Positions 1 through 6,665 of a stretch of 8,171 nt of DNA are shown one piece after another. The position numbers and the translations under genes were made by a program. Numbering within the stretch: the first letter of the stretch is position 1; every line of letters starts with the position of its first letter. The DNA comes from Gammaproteobacteria bacterium (GTDB lineage Bacteria > Pseudomonadota > Gammaproteobacteria > S012-40). The stretch spans positions 1 to 8,171 of the forward strand of contig JALSHN010000391.1 in the NCBI GenBank assembly GCA_026982215.1. Reading direction: 5' to 3'. The notes beneath the pieces are model-generated. The model had not been told where the DNA came from. It did no database searches and worked only from the letters and a program-made list of their open reading frames with translations.

Positions 1-292
1 GCGCGTTGAGGCACGAACGGAGGGGGATCGGGTGGAGATCGCGGTGATCGACGATGGCCCTGGGATCCCCAGCGAGCAACAGGCCCGGCTGTTCCTGCCC
101 TTCGAGCGCACACAGACCAGCGACGGTCTGGGTTTGGGGCTGGCCATCTGTCGGGAGTGGGTGGTGCGGATGGGGGGCGAGCTGGGGCTGGTGAGCCCCT
201 TGGCGGAGGGGCGCGGCAGCCGGTTCTGGTTCACGTTGGCGGCGGCCTCGCCCGGAGAGGGGGAGGCGTCTCAGGGTGGGGAGCCGTCGTAG
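1..292 (+). CDS. Sensor histidine kinase, C-terminal ATPase end (5' partial)
   Basis: The reading frame is open from the window edge (first full codon at base 2) to the TAG at 290-292, so this is the last ~96 residues of a longer protein. It carries the C-terminal half of a HATPase_c (GHKL) domain: the G1 box DDGPGIP (bases 50-70), an F-box-like LFLPFER segment, and the glycine-rich G2 box GLGLGLAI (about 125-148), followed by the closing strand GSRFWFTL typical of the fold. This domain binds ATP and phosphorylates the dimerisation histidine, which lies upstream outside the window along with the N box and the sensor region. After the fold come about 20 low-complexity residues rich in G, E and S with no further domain, so no receiver or Hpt domain is fused here. 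The stop lies inside the 3' end of the convergent spoVR gene. A GTG at 32 exists but would remove part of the domain, so it is not taken as the start. Signal and partner regulator cannot be told from this piece. Confidence 0.9.
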   Translation, partial: RVEARTEGDRVEIAVIDDGPGIPSEQQARLFLPFERTQTSDGLGLGLAICREWVVRMGGELGLVSPLAEGRGSRFWFTLAAASPGEGEASQGGEPS

Positions 293-1770
293 AGGCTCTC
301 TACGTTGCCGTTTTCGTCCACGACTTCCAGTCGCACGGGGAATCCCCACAGTCGGGCCAGGTGATGCAGGACCCGGCGGGCGTCGTTCTCTTCCAGGGGG
401 CGGCGGTGGTATTGCTGGTGGCGCAGGGTGAGGGAGCGGTCGCCGCGGCGGTCCATGTGTACCACCTGGATGTTGGGCTCCTGGGCGCCCAGTTCGTATT
501 GCTCGGCCAGCGCCCGCCGTACTTCCCGGTAACCGGCCTCGTTGTGGATGGCACCGATCTCCAGGTGGCGCTCGCGGTCGTCGTCGATCACTGAGAAGAG
601 TTTGAGGTCGCGGATCACCTTGGGCGAGAGGTATTGGCGGATGAAGCTCTCGTCCTTGAAGTTGCGCATGGCGAAGTCGAGGGTCTGGTGCCAGTCGCTG
701 CCGGCGATCTCGGGGAACCAGTGGCGGTCTTCGTCGTCGGGTGCTTCGCAGATGCGTTTGAGGTCGCGGAAGATGGCAAAACCCAGGGCGTAGGGGTTGA
801 TGCCGTGGTAATGGGGGGCGTGGTAGGGTGGCTGGGCGATGACATTGGTGTGGCTGGTGAGGAATTCCAGCATGTAGCCGTCGCCGATCAGGCCTTCATC
901 GTAGAGTTCGTTGACCAGGGTGTAGTGCCAGAAGGTGGCCCAGCCTTCGTTCATCACTTGGGTCTGGCGCTGGGGGTAGAAGTATTGCGCCAGTTTGCGC
1001 ACGATGCGCACGATCTCCCGTTCCCAGGGCTCCAGTAGCGGGGCGTTTTTTTCCACGAAATAGAGCAGGTTTTCCTGGGGTTCGGCGGGGTAGCGGTCTT
1101 CGTCGTCCGTTTCCCGCTCACCGGGGCGTTGCGGCAGGGTGCGCCACAGTTCGTTGATCTGAGACTGGATGTGGGCGGCGCGTTCCCGTTGCCGTTGTTG
1201 TTCCCGGCGCAGGGACAGGCGCTGCGGGCGTTTGTAGCGATCCACGCCGTGGTTCATCAGGGCATGGCAGGCGTCGAGGATCTCTTCGACGGCCTCGACG
1301 CCGTATTTCTGCTCGCACCGGGCAATGTAGTTCTTGGCGAACACCAGGTAGTCGATGATGGCGTCGGCGGCGGTCCACTGGCGGAACAGGTAGTTGTTTT
1401 TGAAGAATGAATTGTGGCCGTAGGCGGCGTGGGCCAGCACCAGGATCTGCATCATCATGGAGTTCTCTTCCATGAGATAGGCGATGCAGGGGTCGGAGTT
1501 GATGACGATCTCGTAAGCCAGCCCCATCTGTCCCCGTTTGTAGCGCCGCTCCACGTCCAGGAAGCGCTTGCCGAAGCTCCAGTGGTGGTAGCCCACTGGC
1601 ATGCCCACCGAGGCGTAGGCGTCCATCATTTGTTCGGCGGAGATGATCTCGATCTGGCTGGGATAGGTGTCCAGGCCGTGGCCGGCGGCCAGGCGGGCGA
1701 GTTCACGATCGTAGGCCTCGATGAGCTCGAAGGTCCATTCGGAGCCGGTGGCGAGTGGGCGGCGGCTCAT
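271..1770 (-). CDS. spoVR: SpoVR/YcgB family protein
   Basis: This is a 499-residue protein of the SpoVR family, close to the length of E. coli YcgB (about 510). Family signatures seen include HAAYGHNSFFKNN (residues ~114-126), MNEGWATFWHY (~273-283) and YHGINPYALGFAIF (~321-334). The histidine- and glutamate-rich character of these blocks suggests a metal-binding or enzymatic core, but no reaction is established. SpoVR was named for a Bacillus spore-cortex role; in Gram-negative bacteria it usually travels with prkA and yeaH and is linked to stationary-phase or stress physiology. The frame stays open upstream, but ATG at 1768-1770 is chosen because the family N-terminus begins there, an AGGAG motif lies about 4 nt upstream, and its ATG overlaps the yeaH stop (ATGA), indicating translational coupling. 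It is the last gene of the operon. Its TGA (271-273) lies within the coding end of the convergent histidine kinase, and no clear terminator is visible beyond it. Confidence 0.95.
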   Translation of the reverse strand: MSRRPLATGSEWTFELIEAYDRELARLAAGHGLDTYPSQIEIISAEQMMDAYASVGMPVGYHHWSFGKRFLDVERRYKRGQMGLAYEIVINSDPCIAYLMEENSMMMQILVLAHAAYGHNSFFKNNYLFRQWTAADAIIDYLVFAKNYIARCEQKYGVEAVEEILDACHALMNHGVDRYKRPQRLSLRREQQRQRERAAHIQSQINELWRTLPQRPGERETDDEDRYPAEPQENLLYFVEKNAPLLEPWEREIVRIVRKLAQYFYPQRQTQVMNEGWATFWHYTLVNELYDEGLIGDGYMLEFLTSHTNVIAQPPYHAPHYHGINPYALGFAIFRDLKRICEAPDDEDRHWFPEIAGSDWHQTLDFAMRNFKDESFIRQYLSPKVIRDLKLFSVIDDDRERHLEIGAIHNEAGYREVRRALAEQYELGAQEPNIQVVHMDRRGDRSLTLRHQQYHRRPLEENDARRVLHHLARLWGFPVRLEVVDENGNVESLYDGSPP

Positions 1771-3038
1771 GTCTGCTCCTGTTTCTTGAACAGTTCGCGG
1801 AATACCGGGTAGATGTCGCCCGGACCGTCGATGCGTTGCATGGCGAAGTGGGCGCAGGCGGCGGCGACTTCCTGGTATTCGTACCACAGGCTCTGGTGGT
1901 GCTCGGGGGTGATCTCTACGTAGGCGAAGTATTGCACCTTGGGGAGGATGTCTTGGAGCAGCAGTTCGCGGCAGCGGGGGGAGTCGTCGTGCCAGTTGTC
2001 GCCGTCGGAGGCCTGGGCGGCGTAGATGTTCCATTCCTCGGGGTCGTAGCGTTCGGCGACGATGTCGCGCATGAGTTCCAGCACGCTGGAGACCACCGTG
2101 CCGCCGGTCTCCCGCGAGTAGAAAAAGTCGTGTTCGTCCACTTCCTTGGCGATGGTGTGGTGGCGCAGGAAGACGATGTCGATGCGTTCATAATTCCGGG
2201 TGAGGAACAGGTAGAGCAGGATGAAGAAGCGTTTGGCGATCTCTTTCTTGAGCTGGTCCATGGAGCCGGAGACGTCCATGAGGCAGAACATCACCGCCTG
2301 GGTGCTGGGCTGCGGCACGGTGATGCGGTGGTTGTAGCGCAGGTCCACCGGGTCGAGGAAGGGAATGGCGTTGATCTTGATGCGCAGGCGGCGGATCTCG
2401 TCTTCCAGCTCGCGTATCGATTCGGGGGCGGGGTCGGGATGTCTTTTCAGGGCCTCGAGTCGTTCCTGGGCCTCGCGCAGGCGCTTGCGGTAGGGGGCAC
2501 CGAGGGCGATGCGCCGCCCGAGCGCGGAGCGCAGCGAGCGGATCACGTTGATGTTGTTGGGGGAGCCGTCGGTGGTGAAACCAGCGCGGACGCTCTTGGG
2601 GCTCTTGATGGCGGTGAGTTTGCGTTTCACCAGGTTGGGCAGTTCCAGGTCTTCGAAGAAGAATTCCATGAATTCTTCTTTGGAGAGCTCGAAGGCGAAT
2701 TCGTCCACGCCTTCGCCGTCTTTGGAGGCCTTGCCCGAACCACTTCCCCCGGCACCCCCGCCCTTGGGACGGGGGATCTTGTCGCCGGGGAGGAATTCTT
2801 CGTTGCCGGGGTGGACGATCTCCCGACGGCCGCCGCGGCCATGGCGGAAGGTGGGTTCGCTGATGTCGCGGGTGGGGATGTTGATGCGTTCGCCTTGTTC
2901 GATGTCGGTGATGGAGCGTTGGCTGACGGCATCGGCCACCGCCCGCTTGATCTGTTGTTTGTAGCGTTGGAGAAAGCGCCGCCGGTTGACGGCGCTGCGG
3001 TTCTTGCCGTTTTTGCGTTTGTCGACGATACGGGTCAC
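1767..3038 (-). CDS. yeaH: YeaH / DUF444 family protein with VWA-like MIDAS motif
   Basis: This 423-residue protein aligns by eye with E. coli YeaH over its whole length. The basic N-terminus is NGKNRSAVNRRRFLQRYK, followed by the block DISEPTFRHGRGG (~58-70). A Gly/Ser-rich linker (~93-105) precedes the SKEEFMEFFFEDLELPNL segment (~119-136). A charged, probably helical stretch (~184-223) leads to a C-terminal von Willebrand A-like fold. The metal-ion adhesion motif DVSGSM is at 255-260; the TGGT motif (T314) and ASDGDN (D345) supply likely further MIDAS ligands. The molecular role is unproven; YeaH is encoded with the kinase YeaG/PrkA in many bacteria and probably acts with it. The start is GTG at 3036-3038: it gives the canonical MTRIVDKR N-terminus and has a GAGGA Shine-Dalgarno 6 nt upstream that overlaps the prkA stop. 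There is a 9-nt gap from prkA and an ATGA overlap with spoVR. The protein appears intact. Confidence 0.95.
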   Translation of the reverse strand: MTRIVDKRKNGKNRSAVNRRRFLQRYKQQIKRAVADAVSQRSITDIEQGERINIPTRDISEPTFRHGRGGRREIVHPGNEEFLPGDKIPRPKGGGAGGSGSGKASKDGEGVDEFAFELSKEEFMEFFFEDLELPNLVKRKLTAIKSPKSVRAGFTTDGSPNNINVIRSLRSALGRRIALGAPYRKRLREAQERLEALKRHPDPAPESIRELEDEIRRLRIKINAIPFLDPVDLRYNHRITVPQPSTQAVMFCLMDVSGSMDQLKKEIAKRFFILLYLFLTRNYERIDIVFLRHHTIAKEVDEHDFFYSRETGGTVVSSVLELMRDIVAERYDPEEWNIYAAQASDGDNWHDDSPRCRELLLQDILPKVQYFAYVEITPEHHQSLWYEYQEVAAACAHFAMQRIDGPGDIYPVFRELFKKQEQT

Positions 3039-3047
3039 GGCGGATCC

Positions 3048-4970
3048 TCAGGAGGCCTTGCGCACGCGCAGGTACCACTCCGAGAGCAGCCGCACTTGTT
3101 TGGGGGTATAGCCCTTTTCGGTCATCCGTTTGACGAAGTCCTCGTGTTTCTTTTTGTCCGCCGAGGAGGCCTTGGCGTTGAAAGAGATCACCGGCAGCAG
3201 GTCTTCGGTGTTGGAGAACATTTTCTTCTCGATCACCGTGCGCAGCTTTTCGTAGCTGGTCCAGGAGGGGTTCTTGCCGCCGTTGGCCGCCCGGGCGCGC
3301 AGGACGAAGTTGACGATTTCGTTGCGGAAGTCCTTGGGGTTGGAGATGCCGGCCGGTTTTTCGATTTTTTCCAGTTCTTCGTTCAGGGCGGCGCGGTCGA
3401 AGATCTCGCCGGTGTCCGGGTCGCGGTATTCCTCGTCCTGGATCCAGTAGTCGGCGTAGGTGACGTAACGGTCGAAGATGTTCTGGCCGTATTCGGAGTA
3501 GGATTCCAGGTAGGCGGTCTGGATTTCCTTACCGACGAATTCCACGTATTGCGGCACGAGGAATTCCTTGATGTAGCTGAGGTAACGTTCTTCCACTTCA
3601 GGGGGGAATTGCTCCTGTTCGATCTGCTGTTCCAGCACGTAGAGCAGGTGCACCGGGTTGGCCGCCACTTCGGAATGGTCGAAATTGAAGACCTTGGAGA
3701 GAATCTTGAAGGCGAAGCGGGTGGAGACACCGGTCATCCCTTCGTCCACGCCGGCGAAGTCGCGGTATTCCTGGTAGGACTTGGCGTTGGGGTCGGTGTC
3801 TTTGAGGTTTTCGCCGTCGTAGACCCGCATCTTGGAATAGATGGAGGAATTCTCCGGTTCCTTGAGCCGGGTGAGGACGGCGAACTGGGCCATCATCTTC
3901 AGGGTGCCGGGGGCGCAGGGGGCCTCGGACAGCGAGCTGTTTTCCAGTAGTTTCTGATAGATCTTCACTTCGTCGGAGACCCGCAGGCAGTAGGGCACCT
4001 TGACGGTGTAGATACGGTCGAGGAAGGCCTCGTTGTTCTTGTTGTTTTTGAAACTCTGCCATTCGGATTCGTTGGAGTGGGCGAGGATGATGCCATCGAA
4101 GGGGATGGCGCCAAAACCCTCGGTGCCTTTGTAGTTGCCCTCCTGGGTGGCGGTGAGCAGGGGGTGGAGGACCTTGATGGGGGCCTTGAACATCTCCACG
4201 AATTCGAGGATGCCGCGATTGCCCAGGCACAGGCCGCCGGAGAAGCTGTAGGCATCGGGGTCGTCCTGGCTGTATTGCTCCAGCATGCGGATGTCCACCT
4301 TGCCCACCAGAGAGGAGATGTCCTGGTTGTTCTCGTCACCGGGCTCGGTCTTGGCGATGGCGATCTGTTTGAGGATGGAGGGGCGCAGTTTCACCACTCG
4401 GAAGCGGGTGATGTCGCCGTTGTATTCGTGCAGCCGTTTCACCGCCCAGGGCGACATGATGGTGTTGAGGTAGCGGCGAGGGATGCCGTAGTCCTCTTCC
4501 AGGATGTCGCCATCCTCTTCAGGGTCGAATAGGCCCAGGGGGGATTCGTTCACCGGTGAGCCCTTGATGGCATAAAAGGGCAGTTTCTCCATCAGGCTCT
4601 TGAGTTTCTCGGCCAGCGAGGACTTGCCGCCGCCCACCGGGCCGAGCAAATAGAGGACTTGTTTCTTTTCCTCCAGGCCTTGGGCGGCGTGGCGGAAATA
4701 GGACACGATGTTTTCGATGGTGTCCTCCATGCCGTAGAAGTCTTTGAAGGTGGGGTAGACCTTGATGATGCGGTTGGAGAAGATGCGCGAGAGGCGGGGA
4801 TCTTGCCGGGTGTCGAGGAGTTCCGGTTCACCGATGGCGGCCAACATGCGCTCCGCGGCGCTGGCGTAGGCCAAAGGGTCGGATTTGCACAGTTCGAGGT
4901 ATTCCTGGAGGCTGTATTCCTCTTCTTTGGCTTCTTCGTAGCGCGCTTGGTAGCGGTCGAAAATGGACAT
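3048..4970 (-). CDS. prkA: PrkA family serine protein kinase (YeaG)
   Basis: This is a 640-residue protein, essentially the length of E. coli YeaG (about 644). The N-terminal part is the PrkA AAA domain: Walker A GPVGGGKS at residues 110-117, a Walker B-like NRGILEFVEM at ~251-260, a sensor-like IILAHSNESEW at ~294-304, and a possible arginine finger in DRIY (R319). The C-terminal ~250 residues form the PrkA-specific region, described in the literature as having distant similarity to eukaryotic-type kinases; I do not see canonical Hanks motifs. PrkA proteins are cytoplasmic Ser/Thr kinases, and some homologues are reported to have AAA+ protease activity instead, so the exact activity here is an inference. 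The ATG at 4968-4970 gives the canonical MSIFDRYQ N-terminus and has GGGAGAAG upstream. It is the first gene of the prkA-yeaH-spoVR operon, with a probable sigma-54 promoter about 90 nt upstream of the start. E. coli yeaGH is reported to respond to nitrogen starvation through NtrC/sigma-54, which fits that promoter. Confidence 0.96.
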   Translation of the reverse strand: MSIFDRYQARYEEAKEEEYSLQEYLELCKSDPLAYASAAERMLAAIGEPELLDTRQDPRLSRIFSNRIIKVYPTFKDFYGMEDTIENIVSYFRHAAQGLEEKKQVLYLLGPVGGGKSSLAEKLKSLMEKLPFYAIKGSPVNESPLGLFDPEEDGDILEEDYGIPRRYLNTIMSPWAVKRLHEYNGDITRFRVVKLRPSILKQIAIAKTEPGDENNQDISSLVGKVDIRMLEQYSQDDPDAYSFSGGLCLGNRGILEFVEMFKAPIKVLHPLLTATQEGNYKGTEGFGAIPFDGIILAHSNESEWQSFKNNKNNEAFLDRIYTVKVPYCLRVSDEVKIYQKLLENSSLSEAPCAPGTLKMMAQFAVLTRLKEPENSSIYSKMRVYDGENLKDTDPNAKSYQEYRDFAGVDEGMTGVSTRFAFKILSKVFNFDHSEVAANPVHLLYVLEQQIEQEQFPPEVEERYLSYIKEFLVPQYVEFVGKEIQTAYLESYSEYGQNIFDRYVTYADYWIQDEEYRDPDTGEIFDRAALNEELEKIEKPAGISNPKDFRNEIVNFVLRARAANGGKNPSWTSYEKLRTVIEKKMFSNTEDLLPVISFNAKASSADKKKHEDFVKRMTEKGYTPKQVRLLSEWYLRVRKAS

Positions 4971-5061
4971 GGTGCTTCTCCCGTGACGAGGTGGCTATTG
5001 GCGGTTTCTCTGGCCCGGTTGGGGGCGTCTCCTCCAGGGACGGTGGCTGTGGGTAGGTTTT

Positions 5062-5078
5062 TGCAAGAGACGGGCCAG
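5062..5078 (-). promoter_or_regulatory. Sigma-54 (-24/-12) promoter for prkA-yeaH-spoVR
   Basis: Read on the minus strand the site is CTGGCCCGTCTCTTGCA. Against the sigma-54 consensus YTGGCACG-N4-TTGCW there is one mismatch (A to C in the -24 element). The invariant GG (5076-5075) and GC (5064-5063) are at the correct spacing, and an A-rich stretch follows. The predicted start point is about 5051, giving an 80-nt leader before the prkA ATG at 4970. A sigma-54 promoter implies dependence on an enhancer-binding activator; no recognisable NtrC site was found, so the activator is unknown. Confidence comes from motif quality combined with correct orientation and distance. Confidence 0.75.
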
Positions 5079-5095
5079 CCTGTTTCCAGGCTGGC
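5074..5095. repeat. Perfect 9-bp inverted repeat overlapping the -24 element
   Basis: GCCAGCCTG (5074-5082) and CAGGCTGGC (5087-5095) are perfect inverted repeats around a 4-nt loop (TTTC on +, GAAA on -). The left arm includes the TGGC of the sigma-54 -24 element. There is no T-run on either side, so it is not an intrinsic terminator. It could be a repressor or activator operator, or only a cruciform-prone sequence. Its overlap with the polymerase contact site suggests that a protein bound here would block the prkA promoter, which is inference. Confidence 0.55.
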
Positions 5096-5285
5096 ACTCC
5101 ACCTTAAGTGATTGCCGGTACTGGCTTTTACGCCACCGCTCCCTGGCTTCCGTTCCTTGTTGGATGTGTGTGATTAGACTCCAGCGGTGGGGTGAGGGTT
5201 TCTGTTTTTTCTCGCCTTGCGCCGTGGTGCGTGGCGGTCTAAAGAGGGAAGAGGGCGTTTGTGCCCATTGCCAGGGAGGAGTGTC

Positions 5286-5630
5286 ATGCAACAGCCTGTG
5301 CAGATCAGCAGCCGCTACGTTTCGCTCTCCGAGGCCGCGCGGGAGAACCTGCGCCGTCGGGTGGCCAAGCTGGAGCGCTTTTGTGATCGTATCCAGGGGT
5401 GTCGGATCATGGTGGAGGCCCCCCACCGTCACAAGCATCAGGGCGTGCTCTATCATGTCCGCATCGAACTCAGCCTGCCCGGTGGGCGGATTGTGGTGCG
5501 CCGGGCTCCCCACGAGGATCTCTACGTGGCCATCCGCGAGGCCTTCGATGCCGCCCGGCGGCAGATCGTGAGTTTTCTCCGTCGTCAGCGACCGGGGCAT
5601 GTCTCCTTGCCGCTGGTCGAACCTGCCTGA
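5286..5630 (+). CDS. HPF/RaiA-family ribosome-associated protein
   Basis: This 114-residue protein belongs to the HPF/RaiA (sigma-54 modulation protein) family. These proteins bind the decoding centre of the 30S subunit and promote ribosome hibernation or inhibit translation in resting cells. Seen directly: the helix ENLRRRVAKLERFCDRI (~20-36), the strands RIMVEAPHRHKHQG and YHVRIELSLPGG (~40-67), and the final helix LYVAIREAFDAARRQI (~79-94). The EAPHRHKHQG block resembles the gammaproteobacterial subfamily that often carries a cold-shock domain after the fold; here the chain ends about 20 residues after the last helix, so there is no such domain and no long-HPF dimerisation tail. The segment between the third and fourth strands (RRAPHEDLY) looks several residues shorter than the relatives I recall. 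ATG 5286 is chosen over the upstream GTG at 5217 because of a strong GGAGGA (5275-5280) 5 nt before it and the family N-terminus. It is divergent from the prkA operon. The symbol is left blank because paralogue identity (hpf or raiA) is unclear. Confidence 0.9.
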   Translation: MQQPVQISSRYVSLSEAARENLRRRVAKLERFCDRIQGCRIMVEAPHRHKHQGVLYHVRIELSLPGGRIVVRRAPHEDLYVAIREAFDAARRQIVSFLRRQRPGHVSLPLVEPA

Positions 5631-5643
5631 GTCCGCCTTGACG

Positions 5644-5676
5644 CGCCGCTCCGCCGGGGGTGAGGGCGGGGCGGCG
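5644..5676 (+). terminator. GC-rich hairpin after the HPF-family gene (possible terminator)
   Basis: CGCCGCTCCGCC (5644-5655) pairs with GGCGGGGCGGCG (5665-5676) over 12 bp with one G-U wobble and a 9-nt G-rich loop, 13 nt after the stop at 5630. No U-tract follows, so it is not a classical intrinsic terminator. It may mark the transcript 3' end by pausing or Rho action, or protect the mRNA from exonucleases. Confidence 0.45.
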
Positions 5677-5764
5677 ATGAGTCTGATCGTTCTCTGGGGT
5701 CCGTGGTGGGCCCTTCCGCGTTTGCCGAGATCACCGATGTCGATATTTTGGCGGCTTGCCGTTT

Positions 5765-5781
5765 CGTGTCCCGGTGACACG
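5765..5781. repeat. 6-bp dyad upstream of the fliA promoter
   Basis: CGTGTC (5765-5770) and GACACG (5776-5781) form an inverted repeat around CCGGT, about 46 nt upstream of the sigma-28 -35 element. The size and position suit a transcription-factor operator, but it matches no site I recognise and could be chance. Confidence 0.3.
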
Positions 5782-5826
5782 GGGGATGCTAAGTCGTTGA
5801 CTGCTCACGAGGGGAGGCGGCGGGGC

Positions 5827-5853
5827 TAAAGTCTGTCTGCCGGGCGTCGATCA
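5827..5853 (+). promoter_or_regulatory. Sigma-28 (FliA) promoter of fliA
   Basis: TAAAGTCT (5827-5834), an 11-nt spacer, then GTCGATCA (5846-5853). The consensus is TAAAGTTT-N11-GCCGATAA; the -35 has one mismatch, the spacer is exact, and the -10 keeps the CGAT core with two mismatches. The expected start is near 5860, about 33 nt before the fliA ATG. The site implies positive autoregulation by FliA; a second, class-II-type promoter would be needed for first expression and is not evident. Confidence 0.7.
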
Positions 5854-5892
5854 TCCCCGGGCAGGGGCGAGCCCCACAACTCATGGAATGAC

Positions 5893-6618
5893 ATGGCCAC
5901 CAATCCTTACACCCCACCCGATGCGAGCGGTTTCGACCAACTGGTGGAGCAGTACGCTCCCCTGGTGAAACGCATCGCTTACCATCTGATGACCAAGCTG
6001 CCTTCGTCGGTCTCGGTGGATGATCTCATCCAGGCTGGGATGCTGGGCCTGTTGGAGGCCTCGCGTAATTACAAGCCGCAACTCGGCGCCAGTTTCGAGA
6101 CCTATGCCGGGATCCGTATCCGTGGTGCCATGCTCGATGAGCTGCGCAAGAACGACTGGGCGCCCAAGTCGGTGCACCGCAAGGCTCGGGAGATGGCCGA
6201 GGTGGTGCGCGAGATCGAGGCCAAGGAGGGGCGGGATGCCCGCGATGAGGAGATCGCCGAGCGGATGGGAATCACCATGGAGGAGTATTACAAGATTCTG
6301 CAAGATACCAATACCTCGCGGATATTGGCCTTCGACGAGCTGGGGGTGGATGAGGACATCATCAGCAGTGGGATGCTGGATCAGCCCATGGGGCCGGAGG
6401 ACCGGGCCACCCGCCAGCGTTTCCGGGAGCGCCTGGCGGAGGTGGTTTCCCGTTTGCCCGAACGTGAGCGGATGGTGGTGAGTCTCTATTACGACAAGGA
6501 GATGAATCTGCGCGAGATCGGTGCGCTGTTGGGCGTGAGTGAGTCGCGGGTGAGTCAGTTGTTGGGACAGGCGATGATCCGCATGCGGGCGCGGTTGCGG
6601 GATTGGGGCGGACGTTGA
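5893..6618 (+). CDS. fliA: RNA polymerase sigma factor FliA (sigma-28)
   Basis: This is a 241-residue alternative sigma factor of the FliA/WhiG family, the usual length for FliA (239 in E. coli). Region 2 (~15-85) contains DDLIQAGMLGLLEA and the family hallmark IRIRGAMLDELRKNDWAPKSV (residues 74 to 94). Region 3 follows (~95-145), with DEEIAERMGI. Region 4 (~182-235) has LPERERMVVSLYY and the helix-turn-helix MNLREIGALLGVSESRVSQL that reads the -35 element. FliA directs transcription of late flagellar, motor and chemotaxis genes and is normally held by the anti-sigma FlgM, which is not in this window. ATG 5893 gives a full-length protein; the only ribosome-site-like element is a weak GGAA just upstream, so translation may be inefficient. 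An ATG at 5883 opens only a 2-codon frame (ATG GAA TGA) that ends 2 nt before the start. The gene is monocistronic, between a sigma-28 promoter and a terminator, with no flagellar neighbours visible. Confidence 0.95.
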   Translation: MATNPYTPPDASGFDQLVEQYAPLVKRIAYHLMTKLPSSVSVDDLIQAGMLGLLEASRNYKPQLGASFETYAGIRIRGAMLDELRKNDWAPKSVHRKAREMAEVVREIEAKEGRDARDEEIAERMGITMEEYYKILQDTNTSRILAFDELGVDEDIISSGMLDQPMGPEDRATRQRFRERLAEVVSRLPERERMVVSLYYDKEMNLREIGALLGVSESRVSQLLGQAMIRMRARLRDWGGR

Positions 6619-6665
6619 CCGGCTGGCTGGCAAGGCCCGTCGCCATTGGGTAACATGGATCGTGC

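Larger units (their letters stand above)
4971..5285. other. Divergent intergenic region between prkA and the HPF-family gene
   Basis: This 315-nt gap holds no credible gene. On the minus strand it contains a sigma-54 promoter match (5062-5078) and a perfect 22-nt dyad (5074-5095). An 8-nt inverted pair, CCACCGCT (5133-5140) and AGCGGTGG (5183-5190), sits roughly 80-140 nt upstream of the predicted prkA start point, the distance at which sigma-54 activators usually bind. The two arms are 42 nt apart, so they are not a single classical dyad. On the plus strand no convincing promoter for the HPF-family gene is seen. Open frames crossing this stretch read arginine/proline-rich junk and lack ribosome sites. 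Confidence 0.7.
5631..5892. other. Non-coding stretch between the HPF-family gene and fliA
   Basis: No plausible protein is encoded in these 262 nt; short open frames lack ribosome sites and resemble nothing known. The stretch contains a 12-bp GC-rich hairpin just after the HPF-family stop (5644-5676), a 6-bp dyad (5765-5781) and the sigma-28 promoter of fliA (5827-5853). After the promoter, GGGGCGAGCCCC (5864-5875) can form a small hairpin close to the 5' end of the predicted fliA transcript. There is no trace of flhF, flhG or other flagellar genes that commonly precede fliA. Confidence 0.65.

Noticed and set aside
2656..2680. Perfect 11-bp inverted repeat (AAGAAGAATTC-CAT-GAATTCTTCTT) inside yeaH
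   Set aside because: It lies in a conserved coding block and is explained by the run of Glu and Phe codons (EEFMEFFF). No regulatory role is needed to account for it.
1755..3950. Long open frame on the plus strand (731 codons) opposite yeaH and prkA
   Set aside because: It is antisense to two clearly conserved genes. Its V/G/F/E-rich, low-complexity translation is what a high-GC third-position bias produces on the opposite strand, and it has no recognisable domain.
5092..5107. TGGCAC followed by TTAAG on the plus strand as a second sigma-54 promoter toward the HPF-family gene
   Set aside because: The spacing is one base too long and the -12 GC is absent, and both are essential for sigma-54 recognition.
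5217..5243. Possible sigma-70 type promoter for the HPF-family gene (TTGCGC, 15 nt, TCTAAA)
   Set aside because: The spacer is too short and both boxes are weak. The TAAAG there also lacks a GCCGATAA-like partner at 11 nt, so it is not a sigma-28 site.
5722..5749. TTGCCG-N16-TATTTT as a sigma-70 promoter upstream of fliA
   Set aside because: Each box matches only 4 of 6 positions; a match of this quality is expected by chance. It remains a possible start for initial fliA expression but cannot be supported.
4995..5780. Minus-strand open frame of 261 codons across the intergenic region and the HPF-family gene
   Set aside because: It overlaps a convincing HPF-family gene in antisense, has an R/P/Q/H-rich composition, no ribosome site and no family resemblance.
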